A DNA stretch of 64,000 nt from Alentia gelatinosa (GCA_950022655.1 OX465583.1:13601298-13665297); one strand, 5' to 3'; counted from the first letter of the stretch, positions 9,783-21,200 are shown. Translations and numbers: made by a program. Notes: generated by a model from the letters alone, not told the origin.

Positions 9783-9972
9783 GAATACAGGCTGATGGCA
9801 CTTAGTAGAATACGGGATGGGGTGGCGGTAGCCTTTTATCATCAACCTAATCCAAAGAAAGCATATAGGGAATGTGTATCACCATACACAAAGCATACAG
9901 AAATGTTGTATGCCCAAGGGTACCTAAATGAACTAATAACTAATATCGGAACACCACTTGTCAGGAAAGGGT

Positions 9973-10142
9973 GAATGATAAATACGATATCGAATGGTTT
10001 CAGATTACAGCGGTTGTATGCTTCTCGGAAATGACCCTGCGCAATATCCTCGCATGCACTCGGGTATTACTATGTGTCAAGTCCTCGGAGCATACGACTT
10101 CTTGTATCTGAAAATAGTCAATATTGTGTATATATGCCGCAC
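9973..10142 (+). mobile_element. Left-palindrome element, family M'
   Basis: Long imperfect inverted repeat: GATATCGAATGGTTTCAG, TGTATGCTTCTCGG, a centre with CGCAATATCCTCGCATGC, then CCTCGGAGCATACGAC and TATCTGAAAATAGTC. Related palindromes occur at 23940-24130 and 58137-58305. No adjacent right module is evident. Confidence 0.6.
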
Positions 10143-10199
10143 AAGTAACATATATCTTTGGCATGAACCAATGAGCAATGAATCATAAAATTATATTCG

Positions 10200-10709
10200 C
10201 ACACAAACAGGCTGCACATTTATATATATATATAATTTTTTTTTTAAATTTCTTTATTTAGGCTGTAAAAGCATTCAGCCAAAATTGGCCGGTATTTGTT
10301 ACCCTTACAGCAATATGCCTGTGCTAACCTATATGTATTCGTTCAGTAAACAAAACTATGTTTACAAGATAAACCATGAAGAATATTTACATATACAATC
10401 ACAATTCATCTTATTGTCCTTTTCTCCACAAACACCACAGGAGTATTGCATTCACGAAATGCACACTACAACAATGTTCTGATATCCAACACATATTACG
10501 CGTCCGTCAATGCAAGAATCGGAGGATTGGAGTTTCTAAGGTGTGCCTGTTCCCGGCCCAAAGCTACCGTTTCCAGTGTTTCATACAAGGTAATGCTCGT
10601 CCATTATTTGTCAGTGATTACGTATTCCATATGAAACATGGCTATCACCTTACGCCACATGGACCACACCGCAGTAGTCGACATATTGATCCAAAACAAA
10701 TGAGATTAG
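10200..10709. other. No supported gene
   Basis: Begins with a TA run and T-tract (10219-10255). A 125-residue plus-strand frame crosses 10376-10753 but lacks biased composition and runs into the family J repeat, so I do not call it. Confidence 0.35.
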
Positions 10710-10876
10710 CGGCCATCCATAAAGTATGTGCGCAGGATTCCCGAAATTACTAAACCCCCACCCCCACTCCTCCTCCCGGTTTTGTACGCAATCGAATAAA
10801 CAAGGAGCATACGCAAAATTTCTGAAATATTTTACCCCCGTCCCCTCAGTGCGTACGTACTTTATGGATGGCCCCC
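10710..10876. mobile_element. Palindromic MITE, family J
   Basis: Near-complete foldback. The left end reads GGCCATCCATAAAGTATGTG and the right end TACGTACTTTATGGATGGCC. Inner arms read CAATCGAATAAACAAGGAGC and ACGCAAAATTTCTGAAAT. Five or more related copies lie in the window. Superfamily not assigned. Confidence 0.8.
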
Positions 10877-10879
10877 TAC

Positions 10880-12150
10880 CCAGCAGTGGTGTACCCTCCC
10901 CCGGATCTAGTTGTGTAGCTTTCCGTTGAGAGTGTTTTTCTATATATATAATTCTCACATGAATTCGATAACGGCTAGCATATTTTTTACTTGGTAATTA
11001 TTGCAAAAAACTTACGATATTACGATATATTACGGTGTCAGCAGCCCTTGAAGAAATTCCCAGAAGTATAAACGTGCTGGGACAAAACCCCCCACTCCCA
11101 CTCCGCCCCCCCCCCCCCCACCCCAACTACAATGAACAAGCTTACTGGAAAACCAAAAAATATGAAAACAGTGTCCCCTGGTGAGTAGGACTAGTACTGC
11201 AGTCTGTGCTCTCCAAGCAGAACCCTATATTCTAAAGGCTATTGATGCTAAACCAAATATGTGCATGGGTGATTGTAGTATGAAGCTGGTTCCTGGTATT
11301 ACCTATGCATTCAAAGTGGTATGCATGGTAACTGCCCAAACGTTTTAGGGATTTCAAAGATCTATGCATCTATGCATTATCCAATGGCAGTTTGTCAGGA
11401 AACCCCTGAAGATTTTGGAAGTAATAATACAGACATTTACAGGGAAGTCAGGTATATGGGGTTCGTGAAATAATATGGGGTTGACACAAAAAGGTTTTAG
11501 TAAGGCTTTTGAAAAGTGAGACAGTATTTCTATGTTTTATAAAAATCCCTGATTTCAGGGATTTCCCCGAACTCTGACATCCCTGTCTATTAGACTTGAA
11601 TGTAGTGGAAAGCTAGGATACATCTTTAACTAATAACACCATCGTTAGATTTAAACGAAGGATCAATGGAGCAGGACCCAGTGGCAGACTTGAAATTGGC
11701 TCTGAAGAATGGGTTCTGTGACTCAGTTTGACAGGCAATATCACATTATCAGATTACAAGTTGAACTTGGTAGAATCTCTTTTTCGTGCCCCGAGTCGCT
11801 CTGTGAAGTCTCTGATTATACCCGTAGGCGGAGATTGATAGGCTCACCAGGCCTGTGGGTAGTTCCGCACCAGACCGCCAGGGATCGGAGCTGCTCTTCT
11901 GTAGTTCCCCTTGTAACCGCTTGGTGGCAGCAGGGTGCTAGGCAATCATCGTTCCATAACGCACCCCAGACTATATCGCCACCTTGAGTCTTGTTTTGGA
12001 ATTGGAAGCCGAAGTATAGATTCATGTATTGTCGTTGAATAGGTATTAGTAACGGTTACATTATAATACCGGCGGGGGGTATCCAAATAAGGGCATTTCT
12101 AAAGAGACACAGGGAATGGTGGAATGGTAAAACCCTAGGAATAGCCTACC
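10880..12150. other. Mostly unique; C-run and an hAT-like terminus
   Basis: Contains a C-homopolymer run at about 11106-11118. At 11573-11585, CTGACATCCCTG is the inverse of CAGGGATGTCAG, a typical hAT-type terminus that also starts families at 46945 and near 49741. I could not find its partner end. No exon is supported. Confidence 0.35.
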
Positions 12151-12154
12151 CACT

Positions 12155-12527
12155 CTCTTAAGGCCAGTTCACACTGTGAGACTGGGGGTTGGGGGTGGCT
12201 TGTGAGCGGGTACCTCTAGTCTCAGACTGGAAGTATCACGCTTGAAGCTGGACGTTCTAAATCCAGTACACCCAGTTGTAAGGTACGGTCAAATATGTGT
12301 GTGAACCACACCGCTTGCAACTGGAACCCTTGCACATGGATGTCCCTCGGTACACCAAGTCGGCGACTAGCAGCACAAAGTATCAAACATGTTTGATATT
12401 CAAAATGCTTGCGACTGGGCGTACCTCAGGTACGCCCTAGTCTCAGACTAGCGGGACGTGTGCAGTTCACACTATGCGTTTTGCCGCGCTGTGCACTCAT
12501 GGGTCTCGTGAGATTCTGTTCCTTGTT
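12155..12527. repeat. Palindrome-rich segment with AAGGCCAGTTCACACTG-type end
   Basis: Begins AAGGCCAGTTCACACTGTGA and near its right end has CAGTTCACACTATGCG. Internal arms include CTAGTCTCAGACTGG and CCCTAGTCTCAGACTAG. It resembles short MITEs ending in a 'CAGTTCACACT' motif. The family C element follows directly. Confidence 0.4.
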
Positions 12528-12762
12528 AAGTGGAATTCACACGGTGGGATTCGAGTACCTCACAGGGTTCAAAATCTCGTGAGATTTTGTTCCTTTTTAG
12601 GGGTAAACGTCGCCAACAATTACAGCGGAAAACATGTCTCATGGAAATGGATCCCTACAAATTTGACGAGTAGATTGTGTTCGAGTACAGAATCCCAGCC
12701 GGATTTGTCTCAGATAAACACCCTCTGAGGTACATGAATCTCATCGTGTGAACCCCGCTCTA
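12528..12762. mobile_element. Palindromic MITE, family C, opposite orientation
   Basis: Ends AAGTGGAATTCACACGGTGG and CATCGTGTGAACCCCGCTC. The internal AAAATCTCGTGAGATTTTG now lies at the left, so it is flipped relative to the copy at 5362. Similar size (235 bp). Confidence 0.8.
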
Positions 12763-12959
12763 CTGTGGTGCCGTGTGGATACCCGCACTTCATCCATCAT
12801 ATCGACCACACCACAGCGCCTTTCCGATGCCTGGATGTGAGAGCAAATTACTCTCCTTACAACTGTACACTCACCATTATTCTGATAAACGTGACAACGA
12901 CTTCTACCTCCTATCGCCGACTTGTGAGCCACACTAATGGATCCTAGAAGGATTTATGG

Positions 12960-14870
12960 TCCTATTCGCGAGCGTATTTGAGTAAGAACGTGGTATCAGT
13001 TCATGTGGTCCAGTGCGAAAGGTAGCGTCCTGTTTTGTGTGAGATACAAACCAATGTTATCTTGTTAGCATATTCTGAGTCCCACATTTATAAGGGTCCT
13101 AACGTTGCTCCATGGAAGGAGTACGGAAGTTCCAGCTTCCTTGATTACTGATGGATAGGAAACTATCCACAGTCACCTTGCAGAGGTATGGTTTCAGTTA
13201 ATAGCAGTTAATGTGTGTGGGGAGTGCTATAAGAAACACGCGAGGTGTCCATGCTGGGAGCTCCTATGGCCCATGTTGATAGCTCAGTGCTGCCTTAAGT
13301 GGGATTCCACGTAGAGAATAATTACCTGAGGAGGGGTAGTTAAACAATTTTGGAAATTTTGCGTATGTTCCCTCTCACGAACTATTCGGGTCTAAACAAC
13401 AGAGTAACACTATAAAGGCAATCCACCAAATTAGATGCTTTTCCCAGTAAACGATATTACTGTATACCGGGGTGAGAAGTAGACAGTACCTTCAGAGTTT
13501 GGAACAGTAAAGTCTCCACAGATAGATGGACCCACTCCTGTTGCCGATGGTCAGTTGTCTTCTAATCATTCTGAATTATACGCTTCGGATCCTGAAGCCT
13601 TGAGACTCTTCTCAAACAACCGTTGATAGAGCGTACCGAAGAAAGCTTTGAATAAATAGAGCTCTAGAAGTGGATTCTTCCAGTTTACGAAAAACGAGAA
13701 GAAAAGATCCAGATACTAGTGCTTGGGTGCACACAATATCATGTATATGGGAATAATAAGATAATGGTAATTTTTCACGCTCCCTTGTCTATTTTTGGTA
13801 TGTCTTTAAAAAAAAGTATTTGAGATGGGAATATTGTCTATCATATCTATGAGAAAAGAAAATAGTGCCATCTCAAGAACTTTTAAAAGAAAAAGAAAAA
13901 GATACCAAAAGATACAACGGAGCGTGGGAAATAACCACTAAGAACTATATGATATGAACTGGTGTATGACAAAGGGAAATGTATGGGATCATATATGTAG
14001 GTACTGAATGTTCTAGACGATGTACCAAAAAACACGGCTCTTGTAAAAAAAAGTATTGCCATAAAAGGAAAAGGTGTGAATACCACGTTTATTATGTCAA
14101 AGGCCAAGGCTCGACTTATTTCTTGAGGCTCTGAGTTGCCGTTTGATGGGTGCCGGGGGTGAGTCAAACAGAAAAACCATTGGATATCCGGCATAGGGTG
14201 ATAACTACCTCCAGTGCGCACCACACAGGTAAGCTGCTCGCAGGTAACAACGGAAACACCACCCAGTCCAGGCAATCCAATCACACTCCGACCAGATGTG
14301 TGGATTTTGGCTTTGCGTGCCTCTATATAGCCCTCTAGTAGGGAAAGGCCACACCTCGACAGCCAGGGCAGGTTGCTAATGCTCGGGGTGCAGAGAGGGG
14401 TGGTGGGAGGTAGTTTAGCTATGCTGGCACTGCTTATTGTTCAGGCCCCATGAGGTTGGAGTCGGGTGTGGCTGTGGTACGGGTTAAGGGTAGAATTGGT
14501 GCAGGCTTTTAACACGATCAGGTAGCTAACGGGTGTGACCGACACACATCGATCCGGCCTCCCCCTGCCGCTAATAACAGGTCTAGACCGTGAGCTTTCC
14601 ACTTACATCTCACTGCGGACGATGGAAGCCCAATCCCCCCCCCCCCCCCACCCCCGCCCCCAAGGGAGTCAGTGCCAGAGGTTTGTCACAGATCGAAGGT
14701 GTGATAGCTCCGTGTCAAATAGTGCTGGGTGAGAAAGTGCGGCAACTTCATAATATACATGCAAAGCATTGTTGAGGCGACCGTCAGGCTAGATTGGGAA
14801 CCAACCCCTGTCTGTGCCGAGCTGCGATAGTGGGGTTGGTCGGGGTCACTTAATGTGAAATATGCATAGC
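12960..14870. other. No supported gene or element
   Basis: About 1.9 kb. Fragments resembling family J (AATTTTGGAAATTTTGCGTA near 13350) are present, and a C-run occurs at 14634-14648. The minus-strand frame at 13883-14284 is AT-rich at its end and lacks splice support. The G+C-moderate stretch at 14340-14740 has no convincing exon. Confidence 0.35.
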
Positions 14871-14872
14871 TA

Positions 14873-15096
14873 ATGCGGGAGACACACCAAGCGAGTAATG
14901 CAGCGATTTCCGACATCGCCAACACAAAATGGCAGTTATGTGAGTTATTATTCTATATTTCACCTGATTATTGCTTCCCAGATGCTAGATTATCGGTGGG
15001 AGATATTGCTATGAAAAAATATCTGACATACACGCTATTTTGTATTGGCGATTCCGGAGATCGCCGGCTTGACTCGCTTGGTGTGTCCTCGGCATA
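14873..15096. mobile_element. Palindromic MITE, family B
   Basis: TIRs GCGGGAGACACACCAAGC and GCTTGGTGTGTCCTCGGC, with TAATGC and GCATAA outside them, suggesting a TA target. The centre has ATGCTAGATTATCGGTGGG. Confidence 0.8.
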
Positions 15097-15275
15097 ACAA
15101 ATTGATAGAGAAACCAAGATTTATGTTCATTATATTTTTTTTTAAATACACAGGAAAGGAAATAAGAAATTGGATTCAAGATTACGACATAACACACTCT
15201 CTGAGTGGTATCTGTAGCCGAAGACAACGTATACATGCCATGTAAAGAATTATCTGAAATTGAGTGATGTTTAGA

Positions 15276-15353
15276 TTTTATCCTACCCCATTACCTGGCC
15301 TACAGCCACACCATGTTAAGTCCATGGATATTTATATGAGGGGTAGGATAAAG
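15276..15353 (+). mobile_element. Mini right-module, family D-type ends
   Basis: A 78-bp element: TTTTATCCTACCCC at the left, ACCATGTTAAGTCCATGG inside, GGGGTAGGATAAA at the right. The sequence just before it (TGAAATTGAGTGATG) resembles that preceding the module at 63331, so a decayed left palindrome may extend upstream. Confidence 0.7.
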
Positions 15354-15463
15354 CACTCGACGATAGACGTCTTGCCTTGTGTCACAATACAAGAATGATG
15401 TGTCATATTCAGCGGGTGCTGTTCATGTATTAACCACAGTCAGAATCAAATAAAACCGAGATA

Positions 15464-15745
15464 ATGCGACAAATATCAGCAGGGAATATCAGTGGGGTCA
15501 TGAAAATTATAGGAAATATTAGATATTATGTGGAATTTACTGCATCAGAGAGAAAAGATCGAAAACACACCGTTATTGGCCATGGCATGGAGCTGGGGTG
15601 CGTGGGGGGGTTTGAACCACTGCTTATTGGTATGAATAAGGCCCAATTTAATCTCTTTGTTTTACACAAGTGAAAAGAATTTTATAAACTGAAAATGAAA
15701 GTAAGGATCATCCTTGATGAGAGGAAAGCTGTCTAAGAATACGGA
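15464..15745 (+). repeat. Interspersed repeat, family N, copy 1
   Basis: Shares TGTGGAATTTACTG, GTTATTGGCCATGGCATGG, TTTGAACCACTG and TTATTGGT with copies at 49741 and 61000. The frame translates to EFTASERKDRKH and IGHGMELG, which also appear in the other copies. Either a decayed coding piece or a chance frame. Function unknown. Confidence 0.6.
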
Positions 15746-15941
15746 CCAGAACACGGAAGAGATTCACAACTGTACGATCTAATTACTACAACAGGGAACT
15801 TTTTACTTCGATTTTGTGTAGCACAGAGTATGGAGAGCTATATATATGGTAATCAAAGAAAGGCATTCTCAGCTTTGTGATACATCATTCTTGCATTAAA
15901 AATAAGTTCCATGCTTTGTACTGTGCACTCGTTCTGTGATT

Positions 15942-16036
15942 GCTGTTGTTGTTTTGTTGTTTGGGTAGTTTAACGACCATTATGTGCATTAGACTTACGA
16001 TGGGTTCGATGGTGATCGAATCGAGATGAATTTAGT
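15942..16036 (-). mobile_element. tRNA-derived SINE fragment (3' end)
   Basis: A GTTGTTTTGTTGTTTGGGTAG tract is shortened here to its core GTTTGGGTAGTTTAACG, followed by ATTAGACTTACGATGGG and GGTGATCGAATCGAGATG. These match the 3' part of the complete SINE at 34920. The tRNA-like head is missing. Confidence 0.65.
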
Positions 16037-16049
16037 TACATGTATTTGC

Positions 16050-16146
16050 TATGAGGTCATCCATAAAGTATGTACGTAAAATATCTTCAGAAAAGATTGG
16101 AACACCCCCCTCCATCTCCATCTTATATGCAATTCAATTGTCCCAC
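16050..16146. mobile_element. Family J fragment
   Basis: AGGTCATCCATAAAGTATG, then ACGTAAAATATCTTCAG, resembles the left half of family J. The right half is absent. It directly follows the SINE fragment. Confidence 0.45.
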
Positions 16147-16149
16147 TGA

Positions 16150-16975
16150 AAAGACAAACCAAAACCGTTGAATTCAGCTTTCCCATAATGATTCATGAAT
16201 AATTACGGTTCACTTTTGAAAGTCAAAACTCGTTCTCAACGATGAATATAACATCTGTTCCTTGTCTCTAGTTACGCGGCAGAGGGGCGATGGTCGATTA
16301 TCAACAGCTAACATGAATCTTGCTCTGTCCTCGTCTAAGTTGTGTGTTTTCACTGTGAACGACCGGAATGTCCCTTGGGCATCTTCTCCTACGCCAAACT
16401 TCAGCCCGACACAGAGTGGTCAACAAGCAGCCGACAATATTTTCTCAAGAAATAAACTAGCAGTTTGTATACATTGCAGGGGTATATTCAGCTTAGAATG
16501 CTTGACTGGGCTGTTCTGCGTCTAGCGAGTAAGTGACCGATTCGAACGCGGATATCAGCCGTGTTCCCGCGGAAATTTGTCGGAGATTTTCAGAGCTTGA
16601 CCGTGGTTGGTTGGAGGTGGTCTGATCCAGCGTTTTCTGTGGCTATTTCCACAGACAAAGGCACTTGAATCTGTATGTTAACCAATCCTTGCATTTGTTG
16701 TTCCCATGCCTTGTTTATGCTCCTTGTGGCGCCACCACTCTGTGAAGGAGTGCATGAATTTTTTCCGCAGAGACTGACGTCTCCCCGACAAACTCGCAAA
16801 GAGTTGACGGGAGAAAACCCAACTCGAAAGACGAAATTTTACACCAGTATATTCAGCATAGGGCATTTCAGTGGTTGTCCCATTCAACCGTGGTAAACTG
16901 AAATCATGTAGAAATGATTGTAATTTGCGTTGGTAATGTATATATTCCATTAATGAGTTTAGATTTCATGAAAGT
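16150..16975. other. No supported gene
   Basis: About 825 bp of mixed composition. Short frames on both strands overlap one another. None has a start, donor and acceptor combination that sets it apart. Confidence 0.35.
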
Positions 16976-16979
16976 ACTT

Positions 16980-17282
16980 TATCATTATATATCTGTGAGG
17001 AAATGTCTCACATTTACTGGCCAGCTGTATGGATTCCGTTCTGCACACTGTGCACGAACTATTAGTTCGTGGACTTCGTACTGCGTGACTTGTTGCCAAC
17101 AGGCGTTTTTAAGGATCTTCAGGTATGTAATTATAAGGAAACATAATGGGTGTGTTCGAATTAATCTGTTCCTTGTCATTTAAGATATTCACTGAGTTTG
17201 AAGAACGATGTGAATATGTTCCGACCATAACAACTCGGAACATATTTCATTCAGGCACACGAACCATGTCTCCATATAGTAC
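16980..17282 (+). mobile_element. Foldback element, family S, copy 1
   Basis: Matches 56830-57140 in the opposite orientation. Landmarks: CTCACATTTACTGGCCAG, GCACACTGTGCACGAAC, CGTGACTTGTT, then a hairpin from TGTGTTCGAATTAATCTG to CATTTCATTCAGGCACAC. A family D element begins at its right edge. Confidence 0.65.
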
Positions 17283-17513
17283 TATCGTAAAACTGGACGA
17301 GTTTTTAAAAACTTCAGGAGTGGCATACAGTGGCCAAGATTAAAACGAATCAGGTTTCGATTTTATCCTACCCCGCCTTCTCGATCTTGGAATATTACGT
17401 GATAACAATTCTGTATGCCACTAGTGGCATATAAAACTTCGTATGTCAGTCAGCGTGGCATACGGAAACTCAATGGTAAGCCTATAGGATTATATATTAG
17501 GGGTAGGATAAAT
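17283..17513 (+). mobile_element. Twin-hairpin element, family D, left palindrome internally deleted
   Basis: Keeps both ends of the left palindrome (GTAAAACTGGACGAG, AAGATTAAAACGAATCAGG) but lacks the GGCGAAGCC apex region. The right module is complete (TTTTATCCTACCCC to GGGGTAGGATAAA). Confidence 0.8.
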
Positions 17514-17514
17514 A

Positions 17515-17924
17515 CATATTATATGTATTTGGTAAATCTAGATCTTGGTAAATAGTATACATCCATTTACAATGACATTATTTGACTAGCGTATGTATTG
17601 CGATTCTGATGAAGGATTTCATATAACTTAATGTTCACATTCCAAACTTCAATCCAATAGATCATTCATGAATAGTGGTCTCGACAGCAGTCCCTGGTGG
17701 AATGAAACATTAAGTAACAGCTGCGCGAGACCTCAGACAACATCCCTTATCTTCCTATGAATATTCATGAAGATAAGGCTGGCTAATGGGAAGGATGTAG
17801 CTGCTGGGATTGTTTCGTATCAAAGTGGGAGAGAATATCTGCTAGTCTACACCAATTCGAGGTACTTTCTCCTTGCCACAATACTTGGTGTCTACTAAGA
17901 AAGAAATTGATGAGTGTTTGGTCT
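17515..17924. other. Unique sequence with one small hairpin
   Basis: Contains the inverted repeat CTTATCTTCCTATGAATATT and its partner TCATGAAGATAAG at 17739-17770. Otherwise nothing recognised. Confidence 0.4.
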
Positions 17925-17929
17925 GTGTC

Positions 17930-18192
17930 CTCGTTCGCCATCAAGTTTGGAGTGCGCAGTAATATGAACGAGGCGATAGGCTATAGTGAATATTCTGAAG
18001 CACTCCAAACGAGACGGCGAATGGGGACTTAGATTATAATTATTAAGCCCGAATTTGTTTCTGATTTTAACTTAGCCTGGACCTATTTATCTGTTCATCA
18101 CCCGTTGAGTATGAGTTACCGTACTCACAAGCCCGTTGAGTACGAGTTCCTAATGGAAATCCTTTGGACGTTTTTATACCGGTCTAAGATAG
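17930..18192 (+). mobile_element. Twin-hairpin element, family E, copy 1
   Basis: Left palindrome: GTCCTCGTTCGCC, AGTTTGGAGTGC, apex region GAACGAGGCGATAGGC, then GCACTCCAAACGAG and GGCGAATGGGGAC. Junction GTTTCTGATTTTAAC. Right module: CTTAGCCTGGACC to TATACCGGTCTAAGATAG, with tandem CCGTTGAGTATGAGTT and CCGTTGAGTACGAGTT. Confidence 0.7.
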
Positions 18193-18631
18193 ATTCATTC
18201 ACCTACTTATTACATTAACCCATTATCCGCATTCAATCTCCACTATTATATATATCCGTCATTGAGCGCCATCCCTTACACAATGTCCTCCTTCTACGTA
18301 TGCCCTACTCCACTTTCCTTGTTCTCAATTCACTCATAAACATGACAACGGTAACTTTAATTCACTCCATAGTATAGGGGACAGAGCCATTGTTAGTTCA
18401 CGAAACAGTCACTAGGTGGTCGGGGGACAAACCTGTATTCTGGCTCTTTGTTCTTACAAAGTTCAACTGCCTTTCAATATTTTACCATGGTTCCCTTAAC
18501 TCTCTACACCCATCCCAAAGTAGGATGACATAATAACTAAACACAAGACATGATATTTTCCATATGGAACACTTTATATAAGTAGGTGAGCAAGGCTAAA
18601 GTTGTGGCAATTCCCAATTATCACTCACTTC

Positions 18632-18717
18632 TTTTCCACCTCCTTTAGTGAAGAACACCTACTTTTTCACCTCCTTTAGTTAAGAACACCTACTCGGGGG
18701 GGGGGGGGGGGGGGGGG
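18632..18717. repeat. 31-bp tandem duplication followed by a 22-bp G-run
   Basis: CACCTCCTTTAGTGAAGAAC and CACCTCCTTTAGTTAAGAAC head two adjacent ~31-bp units. A homopolymer of 22 G residues follows at 18696-18717. On the minus strand this is a C-rich pyrimidine tract. Confidence 0.8.
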
Positions 18718-18800
18718 CGTCATGGCGGCGCCCATGGATCATAGGCTATATGCCGTATAGGGCACAGAGTGGTTGCTAGCTCTGCCACCATCCACCAGGA

Positions 18801-19016
18801 TTGGTTGGTTGGTTGGTTTGATTCAACGTCCAGTTAACCATTAGAGGTTCTCACCAGACTTTCTCAAGGTTCTTTTAGACCACAAGGGTGGTGATAGAAT
18901 CTAAGGGATGATTTAAATAGAAATCTCACCCCTACACATATACCGAGGTGAGAGTTCTTTTACTTCCCACACCACATATATATGGTATGAGAAGGATTGG
19001 CCTTTGATATAGCAGT
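18801..19016 (-). mobile_element. tRNA-derived SINE, variant with internal insertion, head missing
   Basis: Starts with a (GGTT)n tract, equal to an AACC tail on the minus strand. It then has CAACGTCCAGTTAACCATTA, an extra AGACTTTCTCAAGGTTC block, CACATATACCGAGGTGAG and GGCCTTTGATATAGCAGTAA. The extra block is shared with 36760-36902, defining a subfamily. Confidence 0.7.
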
Positions 19017-19019
19017 AAC

Positions 19020-19475
19020 ATCAACCAAGAAATTGTAGGATAGAGCGAATGTAATCGGGGGACAACCACTATATTCTGCTGTTATAGTCTATAGATAGTC
19101 GTGAGACTGGACAAAAGACCCTCTATGACAAGCCCCAAAAAATATTTTTCATAAAATCTATTGATAAGTGGACCCGCCACCTGACATTTTGTTTGGCAAG
19201 ATGGCCGCCTCCATAACACAATAGCAATGTGCCCTAAAGCTTGGACCTTATCTTCTCTGTCCACCTCTGCCCTACTCCATTCCCAATGTTCGCTGTTCAT
19301 CGTGTTTGTCGTTTAATTATTATCCTTGACCTCTAAGCCCTGTCCATATATATACATCCAACACAAGCTTGCTATCCGAATCACAATCTAATCACTTACA
19401 TAGTACTTATGCACTTGGAGAAACCCTCTGGTAAAATTTATTATCGGCTCTGGTTTCATGTAGATGTTGGTTATT
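19020..19475. other. No recognised feature
   Basis: Lies between two SINE copies. It holds TGGCAAGATGGCCGCC (about 19194), related to the motif near 3900, and no exon. Confidence 0.35.
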
Positions 19476-19477
19476 GC

Positions 19478-19664
19478 TTGTTTGCGTAGTTTAACGTCCA
19501 ATATTTTCTATTAGACTTATTTGGGTTTGATGGTGATCGAATCTATGAGATGAATTTAGGTAGAAATCACACTCCTACACATTTACTGAGGTGGGGGTTC
19601 TTCTACTTCCCACACCACATAGACATGGTATGAGAACGATTGGACATTGATAGAGCAGTAAATC
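19478..19664 (-). mobile_element. tRNA-derived SINE fragment
   Basis: GTTTGCGTAGTTTAACGTCC, ATTAGACTTATTTGGG, GTGATCGAATCTATGAG, CATTTACTGAGGTGGG and TTGATAGAGCAGTAAATC match the SINE body. The tRNA-like head is absent. Confidence 0.7.
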
Positions 19665-19669
19665 TACAT

Positions 19670-20190
19670 TAAAATTGATGTCTTTCCTCTCCGGACGTTT
19701 ACAGAGGCTAACAAACTGTGAGAAAACTCCAGAGTGGACTACGATTCAGTTAACAAGGCATTTTATCTTATTCCTCGGCGACGTCTGTGGGAACACGATT
19801 AGTTTCTGCAGCAAGGAGAGCCAATCAGTGATTATCAAACCATTTCATTTTTTCTGCCTACAGGTAAACATGTGTTTTTTTTAAACGGGCACATAATCTT
19901 CTCGTGGAGAGGGAAGGAATGTCCTCTCCCTGCAGCTACTGAGTGAAGGTGAGGTGTGCGTGTGTGTGTGTGTGGGGGGGGGGGGTACTATCCAATTAAG
20001 ATGCAGCACTCTCTCCCACTCCCCTAAACACATACAAATACTCATACTTCAAGTCAACTGGTCTGAGGCAGCACATTCCACATTGAAAATATTTCTTCCT
20101 TTTTTCATGACCCCAACTGACAATCCTGATTACATAGGAAGTGGTTTAGGGCGGGTGGGTAGGTGAAGCGCTCTGCCATTTCCTAGATTA
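19670..20190. other. Nothing recognised; GT/G tract
   Basis: A short TGTGTG repeat followed by G-run (19953-19986) is the only feature. Confidence 0.4.
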
Positions 20191-20194
20191 CTAG

Positions 20195-20613
20195 CACTGC
20201 ACGAAAACCACCGTTTTATTCATATATACGCCATCACGGAAGTGCATGTATTGGCTGAATATTGACTTGTTTTCATTTATATACGCCAAGGCCTTATATA
20301 CGACAGACGCGTCTTGGCTGTATTTCACACCCGGCGTATATGAGAGAAAATATCCTCTCCCCCCGCCCCCCTCCCGCTCCTTTGTGTTGGTAGAAGTACA
20401 GGTGTCCTAAGTAGGAAGCCCTCCCCCCACCACTCAGCCACCCCCCCTCCCCCCCCCACCCGCTCTCAGTGAAGTCCTGTTCACTGGACGCTTATATATC
20501 CGCCCACAGATGAGGTGTATACACACAGGGATTAAGACGACCATGTAGACGCAAAATACTTACTTATATGCGCCCGGCGCATTCATATGTAAAATGATGG
20601 TTTTCGAGCAGTG
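20195..20613. mobile_element. CMC-like (CACTG-ended) nonautonomous element with TAG duplication
   Basis: Ends CACTGCACGAAAACCACC and GGTTTTCGAGCAGTG, flanked by TAG at 20192-20194 and 20614-20616. Subterminal repeats TATATACGCC and GGCGTATATG recur within. CAC-starting TIRs and 3-bp duplications are known for CMC (CACTA/Chapaev3-type) transposons. The element is 419 bp with no transposase frame. Confidence 0.65.
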
Positions 20614-20619
20614 TAGGGG

Positions 20620-21110
20620 GCGTTACACCACGTTTTCTGGATGACAGTATAGCGACAAAAGGTCGGAATCGTTGCTCCAGATTCTTTGCGGATCACATCG
20701 TAACTATGTCGCCATCTATATTCAATTAAAAATCCAATGATCCTTTCACCTATGTCACTAAAAATGTGGTGCATCACAGGGATACAATGTGAAAATAACA
20801 ATACCACATGACACGATCCGATATTACTGTAGCAATGCTTTTCCAATATTTTTAGGAGCAGCCAACCCCAGAAGGGATGTGGGGACAATAATCTAGTATT
20901 ATATATGTAGACCCTTTTCTGTACCTCGTACAAGGGTCAACGTCTCTATTATGTTGGATGCCATATATGTAAACGCGTCGGAAGATCGTATCAGAAAAAC
21001 TCGTTGTTACGAGAGATGCAATAAAGTAAATAGATTTTTTTTTTTTAAATGGTTATCATTTAATAATATTTAAGTATGTTCGCTAGAACGGTATCAGCCG
21101 TCCATAAAGT
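20620..21110. other. No supported feature
   Basis: AT-rich. A 116-residue minus frame (20583-20933) overlaps the CMC-like element's end and has no support. A T-run lies at 21034-21045. Confidence 0.35.
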
Positions 21111-21114
21111 CATC

Positions 21115-21200
21115 AATAAATGTTGAATAAAGTTAAACAACATCGTCCCTGGGTCTCTATTACCTACAGGAAAAAAGGGTCTTTATGTACGATACCAGAT
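21115..21200 (-). repeat. Interspersed repeat shared with 61224-61340
   Basis: TGTTGAATAAAGTTAAACAA, ATCGTCCCTGGGTCTC, TACAGGAA and TCTTTATGTACGATACC match the inverse of 61224-61340. The similarity also gives a shared translated stretch (RPWVS.AYRK), which is most simply repeat homology. Confidence 0.6.

Larger units (their letters stand above)
8688..9822. repeat. ~31-bp minisatellite interrupted by three transposon insertions
   Basis: Units of about 31 bp read GATGGCACTTAGTAGATACA then GGCTGCAGC. They run from 8688 to 8897, resume at 9199-9260, at 9508-9534 and at 9783-9822. A family D element and two family A elements occupy the gaps. Units vary at a few sites (GCCTG or GTCAG after CTGCA). 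Confidence 0.9.
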
